37,484 bases of DNA from JAJZQD01 sp021847735 (GCA_027324025.1 DAHVYW010000006.1:1-37484); one strand, 5' to 3'. Shown: positions 1 to 8,034, counted from the first letter of the stretch. The notes: generated from the letters alone by a model not told the origin. Numbers and translations: made by a program.

Positions 1-1716
1 GAAGTAATTTTTTTATTAAAGAAAAAATATAACGTCTCTGTGAAGTACTACTCCCCAGTTCTTAATAATGCAAATTCTATAAGAATTAAGGGCTTATATG
101 AAGAAGATATAAAAGCTGTTGAAAATATAAGAGACTTAAAAACCTATAGTTACTACTTTTATGACGGAACAAAGAAAGTATTTATTCCCAATACTGTTAG
201 AGTGGACAAAAACTACATTGTTGATGAAGGCTACATTGATGAATTCGACTATATTATGAGTAACAGCAAAAACAAAAACATTGTTTTTTTAAACCGTCCC
301 ATTAAAATTGAAAGCTTTGCATTGGAGTTTTCAAAAAGAATTGGAGAAATCAACACGGTCGGGCTTCACGAGGTTAAGGATTTTGTCGGCGAAGATTATT
401 ATATTGTTGATACGCTTAAATCTGGAGTAATTTATATTCACTCGCAGATGCCCGAAATAGTGCGATTTTACTTGTTGGAGTTATATCGTCAATCGCCTGC
501 AATCAAATTTGTTGTTACAAATTCATCTATACTTGAAGGAGTGAATACTCCGAGTGACAATTTGTTTATTTGTGATTATAAAATAGGCAATTCTATAATG
601 AAACCTATAGATTTTATTAACTTAAGAGGTCGAATAAATAGAATTGCGGATATAGTGAAAAGCAAAGATATTTCTAAATTGGTTTGCGATATTCATTTTA
701 TAGCTAATACCGATTACAAGAAAACAAGGGTTAAAAATGACATTATTAATCCTTGTTACAACAAAAAGCTAAAAGACGATATCGAAAATAGATATCTAAC
801 AGATTTTAATAGTGAAAAGAAAGATACTAAAGAGGATTTTATTAACAGTATAACTAAAATTAATCTGATTGATAAAGAAATTGATGTCAAAGAAATATTT
901 AATGAGGAGCCCCATACAAAAGATGATAACGAGTTTATTAAACTTTGCTTAATGAACGACGTAATTTTGAATGACGACCAAAAAAATGGTATTGAAAAAA
1001 GAGTTGCGGAGTTTTACGACAGGTCTATAGATGATATAAAAGAACTATTAGGCTGTATATCATATGTTTTTAATTTAAAAGACGGGGATGATATTGTTTT
1101 AACACGTTTATCCTATGAGAAAGCACAAAGTTTTTATTCGATGCTTATATCTTGGTTGATTGAAGAAAAAAGCATTAAGGAAAAGGCAGGTAGAATGTCT
1201 GGGTATTATATTAATAATGATAACGAATTGATATATGTTGGAGGAAGTAGAGGAGAAATATGTGCGGAAATAGATAATGGTAAATTGGTTATCAGAGAAG
1301 ATGAGTTGAGCCGGTTAAAAAAGAATAAAGACGGGAAACTTGTTAGGTTAAAGAAGGTATGGGTAAAAAATGATAAAAACAAAAAAAATCTATATAATAT
1401 TTGCATAGTAAAAATTAAAATCGAGGAGGATTTTATATCTTTTTCAATAGTGCCATTTATTGAAACACTATTTGAGTTAAATCAGAATATAATTTCTTCA
1501 AATCTTTATAATCGTATTAAATACAAAACCTCCAATATTTATGAAATTGAGCTGGTTAGAGAAGGATTGTCTCCTTATCTTGCAAAGACCTTGAATAACG
1601 AGAAATATAGAAAATATATCAATCTTGAAGATGGTTTAAACATCAGCAAAGGTATTTTAAAAGTGTTTGATGGAAATGACATTTTATTAGCAGAACTTAC
1701 TTTAAATATTGTTTAA
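1..1716 (+). CDS. Ski2-like SF2 helicase, C-terminal part (5' end outside window)
   Basis: The frame is open from base 1, so the N-terminal half, including Walker A/B, lies upstream; the GTG at base 40 is only the first start-like codon inside the window. The visible part carries helicase domain 2 features: a GVIYIHSQMP segment corresponding to the GVxxHHAGLP element of Ski2-like helicases, SSILEGVNTPSDNLFI corresponding to the aTxtLaxGVNxPA element, and NLRGRINRI as motif VI. The roughly 330 residues after motif VI are Lys/Asn-rich and I do not recognise a domain there. The gene is far more AT-rich than the genes after 2.4 kb, which suggests recent transfer. Ski2-like helicases of this shape occur in defence systems (for example HamB of Hachiman), but the partner gene is not visible, so that role is inference. 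Confidence 0.7.
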   Translation, partial: EVIFLLKKKYNVSVKYYSPVLNNANSIRIKGLYEEDIKAVENIRDLKTYSYYFYDGTKKVFIPNTVRVDKNYIVDEGYIDEFDYIMSNSKNKNIVFLNRPIKIESFALEFSKRIGEINTVGLHEVKDFVGEDYYIVDTLKSGVIYIHSQMPEIVRFYLLELYRQSPAIKFVVTNSSILEGVNTPSDNLFICDYKIGNSIMKPIDFINLRGRINRIADIVKSKDISKLVCDIHFIANTDYKKTRVKNDIINPCYNKKLKDDIENRYLTDFNSEKKDTKEDFINSITKINLIDKEIDVKEIFNEEPHTKDDNEFIKLCLMNDVILNDDQKNGIEKRVAEFYDRSIDDIKELLGCISYVFNLKDGDDIVLTRLSYEKAQSFYSMLISWLIEEKSIKEKAGRMSGYYINNDNELIYVGGSRGEICAEIDNGKLVIREDELSRLKKNKDGKLVRLKKVWVKNDKNKKNLYNICIVKIKIEEDFISFSIVPFIETLFELNQNIISSNLYNRIKYKTSNIYEIELVREGLSPYLAKTLNNEKYRKYINLEDGLNISKGILKVFDGNDILLAELTLNIV

Positions 1717-1753
1717 CATTAAAGAAAGGAGGAAATTACCTCCTAAAACAGTA

Positions 1754-1782
1754 TTGAACTGCCACTTTTTTTATGGTACATT
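1754..1782 (+). promoter_or_regulatory. Candidate sigma-A promoter in the AT-rich non-coding block
   Basis: TTGAAC (1754-1759) and TACATT (1777-1782) are separated by 17 bp. Start would be near 1789, 70 bases after the helicase stop. No protein gene follows for over 600 bases, so the site would drive a non-coding RNA if it is active. Confidence 0.4.
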
Positions 1783-2110
1783 AGACACACAGGATTCGTT
1801 TTCAAGTAGCTGTAAATTACGATGAGTCCTGCGTGTCTGAAATAAATCACGAAGCGGAAATCCGCGTCATGACTGGATTGTGGCGGAACTGGCAGACGCA
1901 CAGGACTTAAAATCCTGCGAGGTATTTAGCTGTTGAAGTTATTAGTTTTAGTTCTCCGATGGATATTGGTAAACTTATGTTAAAAACCAAATCTCTCAAT
2001 CGGAATCATGAGTATTACATCCCTTCGAGACAGTCAAATAAATTGAAAAGCCTTTGACTTTGTCAGCAATCTGTTGGTTTGCGGATTTCTCCGCAAACCT
2101 TCCTTATTTT
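1783..2110 (+). ncRNA. Possible non-coding RNA region with hairpins and a tRNA-Leu-like core
   Basis: This stretch has no plausible gene. It holds a 12-bp hairpin with one G-U pair (AGACACACAGGA 1783-1794 with TCCTGCGTGTCT 1827-1838), a small GCGGA/TCCGC hairpin (1854-1865), a tRNA-Leu-like segment (1881-1920), and a perfect 10-bp hairpin (GGTTTGCGGA 2076-2085 with TCCGCAAACC 2090-2099) followed by TTCCTTATTTT that looks like an intrinsic terminator. With the upstream promoter-like site these would bound an RNA of about 310 nt, although the predicted start near 1789 falls inside the first hairpin. That the RNA is made is inference. Confidence 0.35.
1881..1920 (+). tRNA. tRNA-Leu(UAA) fragment: D arm and anticodon arm only
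   Basis: TG followed by GCGGAACTGGCAGACGC (1883-1899) is a canonical tRNA-Leu D arm, and CAGGACTTAAAATCCTG (1901-1917) is an anticodon arm with a 5-bp stem and loop CTTAAAA, anticodon UAA. The 5' acceptor strand expected before it is not recognisable (TGGATTG has no partner), and no variable arm, T arm or 3' acceptor strand is found in the next 150 bases. It is therefore not a functional tRNA gene. It may be an attachment-site remnant of the AT-rich island, a decayed tRNA copy, or a tRNA-like module in a longer RNA. Confidence 0.6.
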
Positions 2111-2184
2111 ATGGCCAGCAGTGTATTATGGCCAATAACGGCAAAGAGGTACTGCTTGCGCGGTCCTTTTTTATGGTTATAGGT

Positions 2185-2360
2185 AAAAAAGACTGCCTCT
2201 TTTGGATTCACAGGGAAATGGCAGGTGTGTTCCGCAGGGCGAGTCTGACGTCCGCCAGCCCAAGAGCGCGTAAGCGCGATTGGCTAGCTGGCTGAGTTGT
2301 AGCCGCTCGAAGGAATATACCTGCCATTTCCCGACTGCATGCACAAAAAGGCTGTCTTTT
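2185..2360. repeat. Structured repeat family R1, copy A
   Basis: The outermost arms are AAAAGACTGCCTCTTTT-like (2185-2203) and AAAAAGGCTGTCTTTT (2345-2360). Inside is a 21-bp helix between 2213-2233 (GGGAAATGGCAGGT...TTCC) and 2312-2332 (GGAA...ACCTGCCATTTCCC), perfect apart from two G-U pairs. The core carries CTGACGTCCGCCAGCCC (from 2245) and GCTGGCTGAGTTGTAGC, with a GCGCG-TAA-GCGCG tip hairpin. Copies B (20271-20434) and C (7861-8034) share the layout. Short open frames crossing it on both strands are by-products of the palindrome. Confidence 0.7.
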
Positions 2361-2426
2361 CACAACCGCATTTTTTTTGCCGTTCTTGGTCATAATAGTA
2401 AAGACCTTTGAAAGGTGGTGTCCGGT

Positions 2427-3005
2427 ATGCCCACTGTGATGCAGTTCGGGTTAGGTCTGGGTTTGGCGGGAGTGGCAGGCGTGAGAACCTACCTTCCCTT
2501 GATTATGATTGGTTTGCTGACAAGGTTTTCTGATACCCTATCCTACCGGCCGTCTTTCAAAATATTAGCCTCAGTACCGGTTTTATTGCTTCTGACAGGG
2601 CTTGCCGGTTTTGAGTTAATTGCCGGACCGGCCAGTGATTTATCAAATAACCGGCTCATGATAACCCTCGGTTTGCGGGCTTTGGGCGGGGCCATAGTTT
2701 TTGCCGGCATCTTTGGATGGTTCGGTACCTTCGGTGGACTTCTTTTCGGAGCAGTGGCAGCGGTTTTGTCACATTTAACCATGGTTAAGCTCAGGTTATT
2801 CTACGGACAAGATAATTTTGGCGGGCGTGCTGGACTGGCTGCCGGGATAGAGGAAACAGCGGCTGTTACAGGCACCGTCCTGGCAGTATTGCTGCCATGG
2901 TCTTCATACTTTATCTGGGGCGGCATCCTGTTCGTGTTTTTAAAAAAACTAAAACACGGCAGCAGACGTTACAGACCGGAATCCAAAGCCAGGCCATGGA
3001 GGTAG
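2427..3005 (+). CDS. DUF4126 family membrane protein
   Basis: A 192-residue integral membrane protein with the DUF4126 look: an N-terminal GLGLGLAGVAGVRTYLPLI segment, four to five hydrophobic segments, and a conserved Gly-rich end before a basic tail (KKLKHGSRRYR). The ATG at 2427 is preferred over the GTG at 2415 because AAAGGTGG (2411-2418) sits 8 bases before it. It is the first gene of a co-directional run (DUF4126, PRC-barrel, zinc ribbon, YtxH-like, AI-2E permease) and the next gene starts 6 bases after its stop. The molecular function of the family is not known to me. Confidence 0.8.
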   Translation: MPTVMQFGLGLGLAGVAGVRTYLPLIMIGLLTRFSDTLSYRPSFKILASVPVLLLLTGLAGFELIAGPASDLSNNRLMITLGLRALGGAIVFAGIFGWFGTFGGLLFGAVAAVLSHLTMVKLRLFYGQDNFGGRAGLAAGIEETAAVTGTVLAVLLPWSSYFIWGGILFVFLKKLKHGSRRYRPESKARPWR

Positions 3006-3011
3006 CGCGGG

Positions 3012-3524
3012 ATGCCGAAAGGAAGAGAGATACTCAGCCTACCGGTAGTTACCCGGGATGAAAGGAAACAAATCGGCGAAATTAAAGACCTGATTTACGA
3101 TCCTACAGCAAATAAAGTCCTGGGTTACCTTGTTGAAGCCGGGGGTTGGCTCCGGGACGGCAAAGGTTTTTTGCACAGCGAGTTGATAAAACGAGAAAAC
3201 GATTGTCTGGTAGTTCAGGATGAATCAGTTATCAGAAAATTAAGCACCATTCCTGAACTGAAAGAAGCGCTAGACAAAAAAGAAGATATCCGGGGCCTGC
3301 CTATTCAGTATGACGACGGCCAGTTGATCGGGGTAATACAGGATTTGGTCGTTGACGAAGAGACTGGAGAAATCACCGGTTACGAGATTTCTGACGGCGT
3401 CATCCAGGACCTGCTTGATGGGAGAATTACTATCCCTAACAAAGGAATCAGTATCAACTCTGACAGAGTTGTGGCCTTGACGGGGATAGAATTTGATACA
3501 AATTTGAAAGGGGAATCGTTATGA
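3012..3524 (+). CDS. PRC-barrel domain protein (two PRC repeats)
   Basis: A 170-residue soluble protein of two PRC-barrel modules: residues about 7-75 (SLPVVTRDERKQIGEIKDLIYDP start) and about 90-160 (RGLPIQYDDGQLIGVIQDLVVDE start). Each module opens with the typical G-x-I-x-D-L-hydrophobic-x-D pattern. PRC barrels act as protein or RNA adaptors (RimM, photosynthetic reaction centre H subunit); sporulating Firmicutes carry stand-alone versions such as YlmC/YmxH. GGAGGTAG (2998-3005) is the ribosome binding site. The stop codon overlaps the start of the next gene (ATGA), implying translational coupling. Confidence 0.85.
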   Translation: MPKGREILSLPVVTRDERKQIGEIKDLIYDPTANKVLGYLVEAGGWLRDGKGFLHSELIKRENDCLVVQDESVIRKLSTIPELKEALDKKEDIRGLPIQYDDGQLIGVIQDLVVDEETGEITGYEISDGVIQDLLDGRITIPNKGISINSDRVVALTGIEFDTNLKGESL

Positions 3525-3688
3525 ACTGCCCGGTTTGCGGTAGCAAGGCTACCGGAAAGGTTGGGGTTGACCAGTACTATTGTTGGGATTGCTGTGTGGA
3601 GTACAAAAAACACAGAGATGAGGTCAGCGTTTTTGAGGTTGCCGAAGACGGTACCCTAATGGCCTTCGGTAGTCACGAGGAAATCTGA
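3521..3688 (+). CDS. Small zinc-ribbon protein (55 aa)
   Basis: The ATG overlaps the TGA of the PRC-barrel gene. The product opens with MNCPVCGSKATGKVG and continues YYCWDCCVEY, giving a CxxC...CxxC zinc-ribbon pattern (Cys3, Cys6, Cys21, Cys24, with Cys25 adjacent). It ends with an acidic 30-residue tail. This layout, with no further domain, suggests a small zinc-binding adaptor working with the PRC-barrel protein; that partnership is inferred from the ATGA overlap only. Confidence 0.75.
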   Translation: MNCPVCGSKATGKVGVDQYYCWDCCVEYKKHRDEVSVFEVAEDGTLMAFGSHEEI

Positions 3689-3715
3689 CAAAAAGGAAAA
3701 AAGGGGGTGACAAGA

Positions 3716-3892
3716 TTGCGTAAGGGCTTTTTCAACGGATTGCTTGCAGGCGGCCTTATCGGTGCAGTAGTGACAATGTTTATGACGCCCCAATACAAAA
3801 AGGAAATGGTCCAGGACACCAGGCAGGTTAAGAACAGGGCCCGCAGGGTTATCAAAGGAGTCAAAACAATGGCTGAAGACTGGATGAAATAA
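3716..3892 (+). CDS. YtxH-like small membrane-anchored protein
   Basis: A product of 58 residues. The N-terminus has one glycine-rich hydrophobic segment (GFFNGLLAGGLIGAVVTMF) followed by MTPQYKKEMVQ, the typical YtxH pattern of a membrane anchor, Pro, and a charged amphipathic helix (KNRARRVIKGVKTMAEDW). I chose the TTG at 3716 because AAGGGGGTGA (3701-3710), nearly the full anti-16S complement, ends 5 bases before it; a GTG at 3707 would lie inside that site. YtxH-like proteins are small envelope proteins of unknown mechanism. It sits 5 bases before the AI-2E permease gene. Confidence 0.75.
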   Translation: MRKGFFNGLLAGGLIGAVVTMFMTPQYKKEMVQDTRQVKNRARRVIKGVKTMAEDWMK

Positions 3893-3897
3893 ATCCT

Positions 3898-4938
3898 ATG
3901 GACAGGATAAGGACCATAACACTCTACCGGCGATTGTTCCTCTTGGTGGTATCAATTGCCGGCTTATACTTTTTATATAAGGTAAGGATCATTTTAGTTC
4001 CATTCATCTTTGCGTTTTTTATAGCTTATCTATTAAGTCCCCTGGTACAGTTCTTTGAACGAAAAAAGGTACCCAAAACCTGGGCCATTCTTTTGGTATA
4101 TATGGCCGTTTTTGTGCTTTCCGCGCTGCTCATAATGTTTGGGGTGCCCCATATTATTGAAGAGTTGAACAGACTCGGGCGGGCTATCCCTAGGCTGACG
4201 GCCGAGGTTCAGGGTATCATTGCCCATGCCGGGAATAAGTACAGTAAATTCGCCCTTCCCGAAGGAATCAAGCAGGTCATTGATGAATGGGTCGAGCACA
4301 TCGAAGAAGTGCTGCTAAACACTGCCAGGGCAGGCACCGCATCCCTTGTCCACATGTTTTCCTACCTGCTGGGCCTTGTCATTGCCCCGATTTTTGCCTT
4401 TTATATGTTAAAAGACATCGAACATATCAAAAATTCCTTTACCCTTACCGTGCCGCGCCGGTACCGCAGTGACGTATTGGCCATCGGAAGGGACATCAAT
4501 GAGATAATCAGCGGGTTTTTGCGGGGGCACCTGCTGATTTGTGTCATTATCGGTGTGCTTACCGGGGTGGGTATGTATATTATTGGCCTGGATTTTGCCC
4601 TTATTATCGGGCTCATAGCTGGCGTGGCGGAACTGGTCCCCTACCTGGGACCCTTTATAGCAGCCGTACCGGCCGTTTCCCTGGCCCTGCTGATTTCCCG
4701 CAGGACAGCCTTTTACGCCGTGCTCGTAATTTTGATAGTTCAACAGCTTGAAAATGCCGTCATTTCACCGAAAATCCTCGGTAAAAGCATGGGCCTTCAC
4801 CCCCTGGCAGTAATTTTCGCCATTATGGCCGGAGGAGAACTATACGGTTTTCTGGGGATTTTGCTGGCGGTGCCGGTGGCTGCAAGCATTAAGGTAATTT
4901 TGCGCTATCTATACCTAAAATTAGTTGATGAAAAGTGA
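3898..4938 (+). CDS. AI-2E family transporter (PerM/YtvI-like permease)
   Basis: A 346-residue polytopic protein of normal family length. It has an N-terminal hydrophobic pair (residues about 10-85), a central amphipathic region (RAIPRLTAEVQGIIAHAG) and a C-terminal membrane core ending in the family signature region (LVPYLGPFIAAVPAV, PKILGKSMGLHPLAVIFAIMAGG, LAVPVAA). Members include quorum-signal exporters and sodium/proton antiporters, so the substrate is open. It is the last gene of the run before the alaS promoter. Confidence 0.9.
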   Translation: MDRIRTITLYRRLFLLVVSIAGLYFLYKVRIILVPFIFAFFIAYLLSPLVQFFERKKVPKTWAILLVYMAVFVLSALLIMFGVPHIIEELNRLGRAIPRLTAEVQGIIAHAGNKYSKFALPEGIKQVIDEWVEHIEEVLLNTARAGTASLVHMFSYLLGLVIAPIFAFYMLKDIEHIKNSFTLTVPRRYRSDVLAIGRDINEIISGFLRGHLLICVIIGVLTGVGMYIIGLDFALIIGLIAGVAELVPYLGPFIAAVPAVSLALLISRRTAFYAVLVILIVQQLENAVISPKILGKSMGLHPLAVIFAIMAGGELYGFLGILLAVPVAASIKVILRYLYLKLVDEK

Positions 4939-4957
4939 GAACAAGCAGTGTCCGGCG

Positions 4958-4986
4958 TTGACAACAATAGCCCTTTTAGGTATAAT
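4958..4986 (+). promoter_or_regulatory. Consensus sigma-A promoter of alaS
   Basis: TTGACA (4958-4963) and TATAAT (4981-4986) are both perfect hexamers with a 17-bp spacer. The start should lie near 4993, giving an alaS leader of about 140 nt. A perfect promoter usually goes with control after initiation, which fits the leader hairpin. Confidence 0.85.
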
Positions 4987-4992
4987 TTTAAC

Positions 4993-5131
4993 CGAGTCTA
5001 GGTACTTCAGAGAGTGGGCCCTTTGAGCTGCGAGGCCTTGTATTACGAAAGACAGCCTTTCGTCCCTGGAGTGAGATTTCACTTCGGGCGAAGGCTTTTT
5101 TATTTGAATACAAAATAGGAGGGAATAAAGG
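4993..5131 (+). promoter_or_regulatory. alaS leader with attenuator-like terminator
   Basis: The leader has a first stem (TAC...GGGCC with GGCCT..GTA, 4999-5042) containing an AGAGAGT internal loop. It then has a terminator hairpin: GCCTTTCGTCCC (5055-5066) pairs with GGGCGAAGGC (5086-5095) with one bulged T, enclosing AGTGA/TCACT, followed by TTTTTTATTT. The position, just before an aminoacyl-tRNA synthetase, is that of a T-box attenuator. However, the canonical T-box sequence (TGGNACCGCG) and a clear Ala specifier loop are not visible. It could be a reduced T-box, a different attenuator, or a terminator for the upstream genes. Confidence 0.5.
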
Positions 5132-7777
5132 TTGACCGGAAACGAAATACGCGACAAGTTCTTAAAATACTTTGAGAGTAAAGGCCACGCCATTGTAGCC
5201 AGTTCGTCCCTGGTACCTCACGAGGATCCTACGCTGCTCTTTACCAATGCCGGGATGAACCAGTTTAAAGATGTGTTCCTGGGTCTGGACAAGCGTCCTT
5301 ATAGCAGGGCCACTACCTCCCAAAAGTGTGTGCGGGCCGGGGGCAAGCATAACGACCTGGAAACCGTAGGCCGTACGGCCAGACACCATACTTTTTTTGA
5401 AATGCTGGGCAACTTTTCCTTTGGCGACTACTTCAAAAAACAAGCCATCGGTTACGCCTGGGAATTTTTGACTGAGGTGATGGGGCTGCCGGAACAGAAA
5501 CTGTACCCTACAATTTACAAGGATGATGAAGAAGCCTTCCAACTGTGGCAGGAGGTAACCGGAGTGCCGGCGGATAGAATCGTCCGCCTTGGCGAGAAAG
5601 ACAACTTCTGGGCGATGGGAGACACCGGGCCGTGCGGCCCTTGCAGTGAAGTAATATATGACCGCGGTGAGGAATTCAAATGTGACGAGCCCGAATGCTT
5701 CCTTGGCAAGTGTGACTGTGACCGCTGGCTGGAGATTTGGAACCTGGTTTTTATGCAGTACAACCGTGATGAAAACGGGACAATGACCCCTCTGCCGAAA
5801 CCAAGTATCGACACGGGAATGGGTTTGGAGCGGATAACCTCGGTAATTCAACAGGTCGGTTCCAATTATGACACTGATTTATTGAAGGGCATCATCAATG
5901 CGGTGGAAAAAGTATGTGGCAAGGACTACTCACGGGATGAGGCCGGATTCCCTTTCCGGGTAATCGCAGACCATGCCAGGGCATGTACCTTCCTCATATC
6001 TGACGGTGTGCAGCCCAGCAATGAAGGCAGGGGATACGTCCTGCGCCGGATTCTCCGGCGGGCCGTGAGATTTGGCAAAGCCCTGGGTATTGAACGCCCG
6101 TTTCTGTTCGAACTGGTTTCCGTTGTAGGGGACCTGATGGGCCGGGCTTACCCGGAAGTCGTGGAAAAACAGGATTATGTCAGGCAGGTAATCAGGAGTG
6201 AAGAAGAGAGGTTCCATGAAACTCTTCACGACGGTATGAGGATAGCCGGGGATATGATTTCCCGGATTAAGTCCGCCGGTGGGAACTGCATCAGCGGACA
6301 GGAGGCCTTTGTCCTTTATGACACTTATGGCTTTCCCCTTGACCTGACAGAGGATATCGGGGAAGAAAATGGCCTGGCAGTTGACCGGGCCGGGTTTGAA
6401 ATAGCTATGCAGGAACAGCGGGACAGGGCCAGGGCCGCCCGCCACGACACCGGCATGCTTGCCGGCCAGGAAATATACGCGGAAATCGGCCGAAAGATGG
6501 GGGCCACCGAATTTATCGGTTACGGCCAGACATCTGCCAAGGCCAATGTTGTAGGTCTGATTGTAGACAGGGAAGTTACCTACCAGGCTAACGCCGGGCA
6601 AAAGGTGGAAATAATCCTGGATAAGACTCCTTTCTACGGAGAAAGCGGGGGCCAGGTGGGCGACACCGGCCGCATCTACAGAGGGTCTGTCGAAGTACAG
6701 GTGGTGGATACCAAAAAAGCCTTTAACGGCCTTTTTATCCACTTGGGTGAAGTAGTCAAAGGGAGTATCTCTTTTGGCGATTTCGTCGAAACCCAGGTTG
6801 ACGGGGACCGCCGAAAACGTATTGCCCGCAACCACTCTTCAACCCACCTTTTACATAAGGCCTTAAAGGAGATTTTGGGCGGGCATGTCAACCAGGCCGG
6901 GTCCCTGGTGGAACCCGACAGGCTCAGGTTTGATTTCACCCACTTCCAGCCCATTACATCTGAAGAGTTAAAGAAAATCGAAACCAGGGTAAATGAAATG
7001 ATAATGGACAACCTCAGCATTGAGACCACGGTCAGCACCCTGGAGGAGGCCAGAAAATCGGGGGCCACGGCGCTTTTCGGTGAAAAATACGGGGATGAAG
7101 TCCGGGTCGTCAAAATGGGTGACTACAGCACAGAGCTTTGTGGAGGCACCCATCTAAGGGCCACTGCTGAAGCTGGGATATTCAAAATTCTGGCGGAGAG
7201 CGGCATTGGGGCCGGCCTGCGCCGGATTGAAGCTGTTACAGGGGAAGGTGTCATCAGGTACATTGAAGAAAAAGAGGCTTTACTGGCGGAAGCAAGCGCC
7301 GCTCTAAAAACGACGCCCCAGGAGTTGGCCAGGCGGGCTGAGGGAGTTATCAGGGAACTGAAAGATAAAGAGAAGGAACTTGAAGCCCTTCAGGCCAAGC
7401 TTGCCAGGTATGAATCCGAGGGGGTCATAGACCAGGTCAGGGAAATCAAAGGGGTAAAAGCGCTGGCTGCCCAAGTCAATGCCCCTGATATGGATGCTCT
7501 CAGGAACATGGGTGACATGTTCCGGGACAAACTGGGATCCGGGGTAGTGGTTTTAGGTGCCGTCAATGAAGGCAAAGTCAATTTTGTGGCCATGGCCACC
7601 AAAGATATATTAGAACAAGGTGTTCACGCCGGCAATATCATCCGGGAAGTCGCCAAAGCCGCCGGAGGCGGCGGAGGCGGTCGCCCTGATATGGCCCAGG
7701 CCGGTGGCAAGGACCCCGGTAAAATCACGGAAGCCCTTGATAAGGCTTATGAAGTTATCGAATCTCAGCTAAAGTAA
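5132..7777 (+). CDS. alaS: Alanine--tRNA ligase
   Basis: An 881-residue enzyme of full family length that charges tRNA-Ala in the cytoplasm. The class II catalytic core opens the protein (FLKYFESKGHAIVASSSLVPHEDP; TNAGMNQFKDVFLG; RTARHHTFFEMLGNFSFGDYF). The editing domain has the zinc-binding HSSTHLLH and CGGTH motifs. A coiled coil (residues about 725-770) links to the C-terminal DHH-type region with GGGGGGRPDMAQAGG. The start is TTG with AGGAGGG (5117-5123) 8 bases upstream. Expression is probably set by the consensus promoter and leader before it. Confidence 0.98.
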   Translation: MTGNEIRDKFLKYFESKGHAIVASSSLVPHEDPTLLFTNAGMNQFKDVFLGLDKRPYSRATTSQKCVRAGGKHNDLETVGRTARHHTFFEMLGNFSFGDYFKKQAIGYAWEFLTEVMGLPEQKLYPTIYKDDEEAFQLWQEVTGVPADRIVRLGEKDNFWAMGDTGPCGPCSEVIYDRGEEFKCDEPECFLGKCDCDRWLEIWNLVFMQYNRDENGTMTPLPKPSIDTGMGLERITSVIQQVGSNYDTDLLKGIINAVEKVCGKDYSRDEAGFPFRVIADHARACTFLISDGVQPSNEGRGYVLRRILRRAVRFGKALGIERPFLFELVSVVGDLMGRAYPEVVEKQDYVRQVIRSEEERFHETLHDGMRIAGDMISRIKSAGGNCISGQEAFVLYDTYGFPLDLTEDIGEENGLAVDRAGFEIAMQEQRDRARAARHDTGMLAGQEIYAEIGRKMGATEFIGYGQTSAKANVVGLIVDREVTYQANAGQKVEIILDKTPFYGESGGQVGDTGRIYRGSVEVQVVDTKKAFNGLFIHLGEVVKGSISFGDFVETQVDGDRRKRIARNHSSTHLLHKALKEILGGHVNQAGSLVEPDRLRFDFTHFQPITSEELKKIETRVNEMIMDNLSIETTVSTLEEARKSGATALFGEKYGDEVRVVKMGDYSTELCGGTHLRATAEAGIFKILAESGIGAGLRRIEAVTGEGVIRYIEEKEALLAEASAALKTTPQELARRAEGVIRELKDKEKELEALQAKLARYESEGVIDQVREIKGVKALAAQVNAPDMDALRNMGDMFRDKLGSGVVVLGAVNEGKVNFVAMATKDILEQGVHAGNIIREVAKAAGGGGGGRPDMAQAGGKDPGKITEALDKAYEVIESQLK

Positions 7778-7792
7778 AATTCCAGAATTTGT

Positions 7793-7814
7793 GCCCCGCA
7801 ATTGCGGGGCTTTT
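7793..7814 (+). terminator. Intrinsic terminator of alaS
   Basis: GCCCCGCAATTGCGGGGC (7793-7810) is a self-complementary hairpin followed directly by TTTT, 15 bases after the alaS stop codon. Confidence 0.85.
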
Positions 7815-7860
7815 CCTAAACGTGTTTTTTCTCAATGTTTTACCCTATCCTTACAGCAAA

Positions 7861-8034
7861 ACAGGCAGCCTCTTTGGTGCCCACAAAAAAAAGAAAATGC
7901 AGGTGTATTCCGGAGAGCGGTCTGACGCCAAGGCAACCATCCCGCGAAGCGGGACGGTTAGCCAACGGCGTTGTTGCCGCTCGGAGCATTCCTGCATTTT
8001 CCTTGCCCTAAGGCCCAAAGCAAAGAGGCTGTCT
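7861..8034. repeat. Structured repeat family R1, copy C (most diverged)
   Basis: Outer arms CAGCCTCTTTGG (from 7867) and AAAGAGGCTGTCTTTT (8021-8036) enclose a helix GAAAATGCAGG (7893-7903) with CCTGCATTTTC (7991-8001). The core has an inner GAGCGG/CCGCTC helix, CTGACG, a CCCGC-GAA-GCGGG tip hairpin and GTTGTTGC. Compared with copies A and B the outer helix sequence differs (AAATGCAGG against AAATGGCAGG) yet stays paired. The right end overlaps a perfect bidirectional hairpin (AAAGAGGCTGT with ACAGCCTCTTT, 8021-8051) that probably terminates the minus-strand gene at 8058. Confidence 0.65.

Noticed and set aside
1815..1845. Hammerhead-like text (GATGAGTCC ... CTGAAAT)
   Set aside because: The CUGANGA core is not present (ACGATGAG) and the helices required between the core segments do not form.
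1874..2060. Complete tRNA-Leu gene, or tRNA-Leu with a group I intron
   Set aside because: The anticodon loop is contiguous (CTTAAAA), where the classic intron would interrupt it. No T arm or matching acceptor strand follows within 150 bases, and no intron core sequence is visible.
2074..2393. Open frames of 61-73 codons on both strands
   Set aside because: They run through structured repeat copy A, lack ribosome sites and are by-products of the palindrome.
4993..5131. Firm T-box call for the alaS leader
   Set aside because: The conserved T-box and antiterminator sequence is missing, so only an attenuator-like leader is reported.
5162..6835. Long minus-strand open frames opposite alaS (229 and 301 codons)
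   Set aside because: They mirror the codon bias of alaS and have no start sites or recognisable domains; alaS itself is certain.
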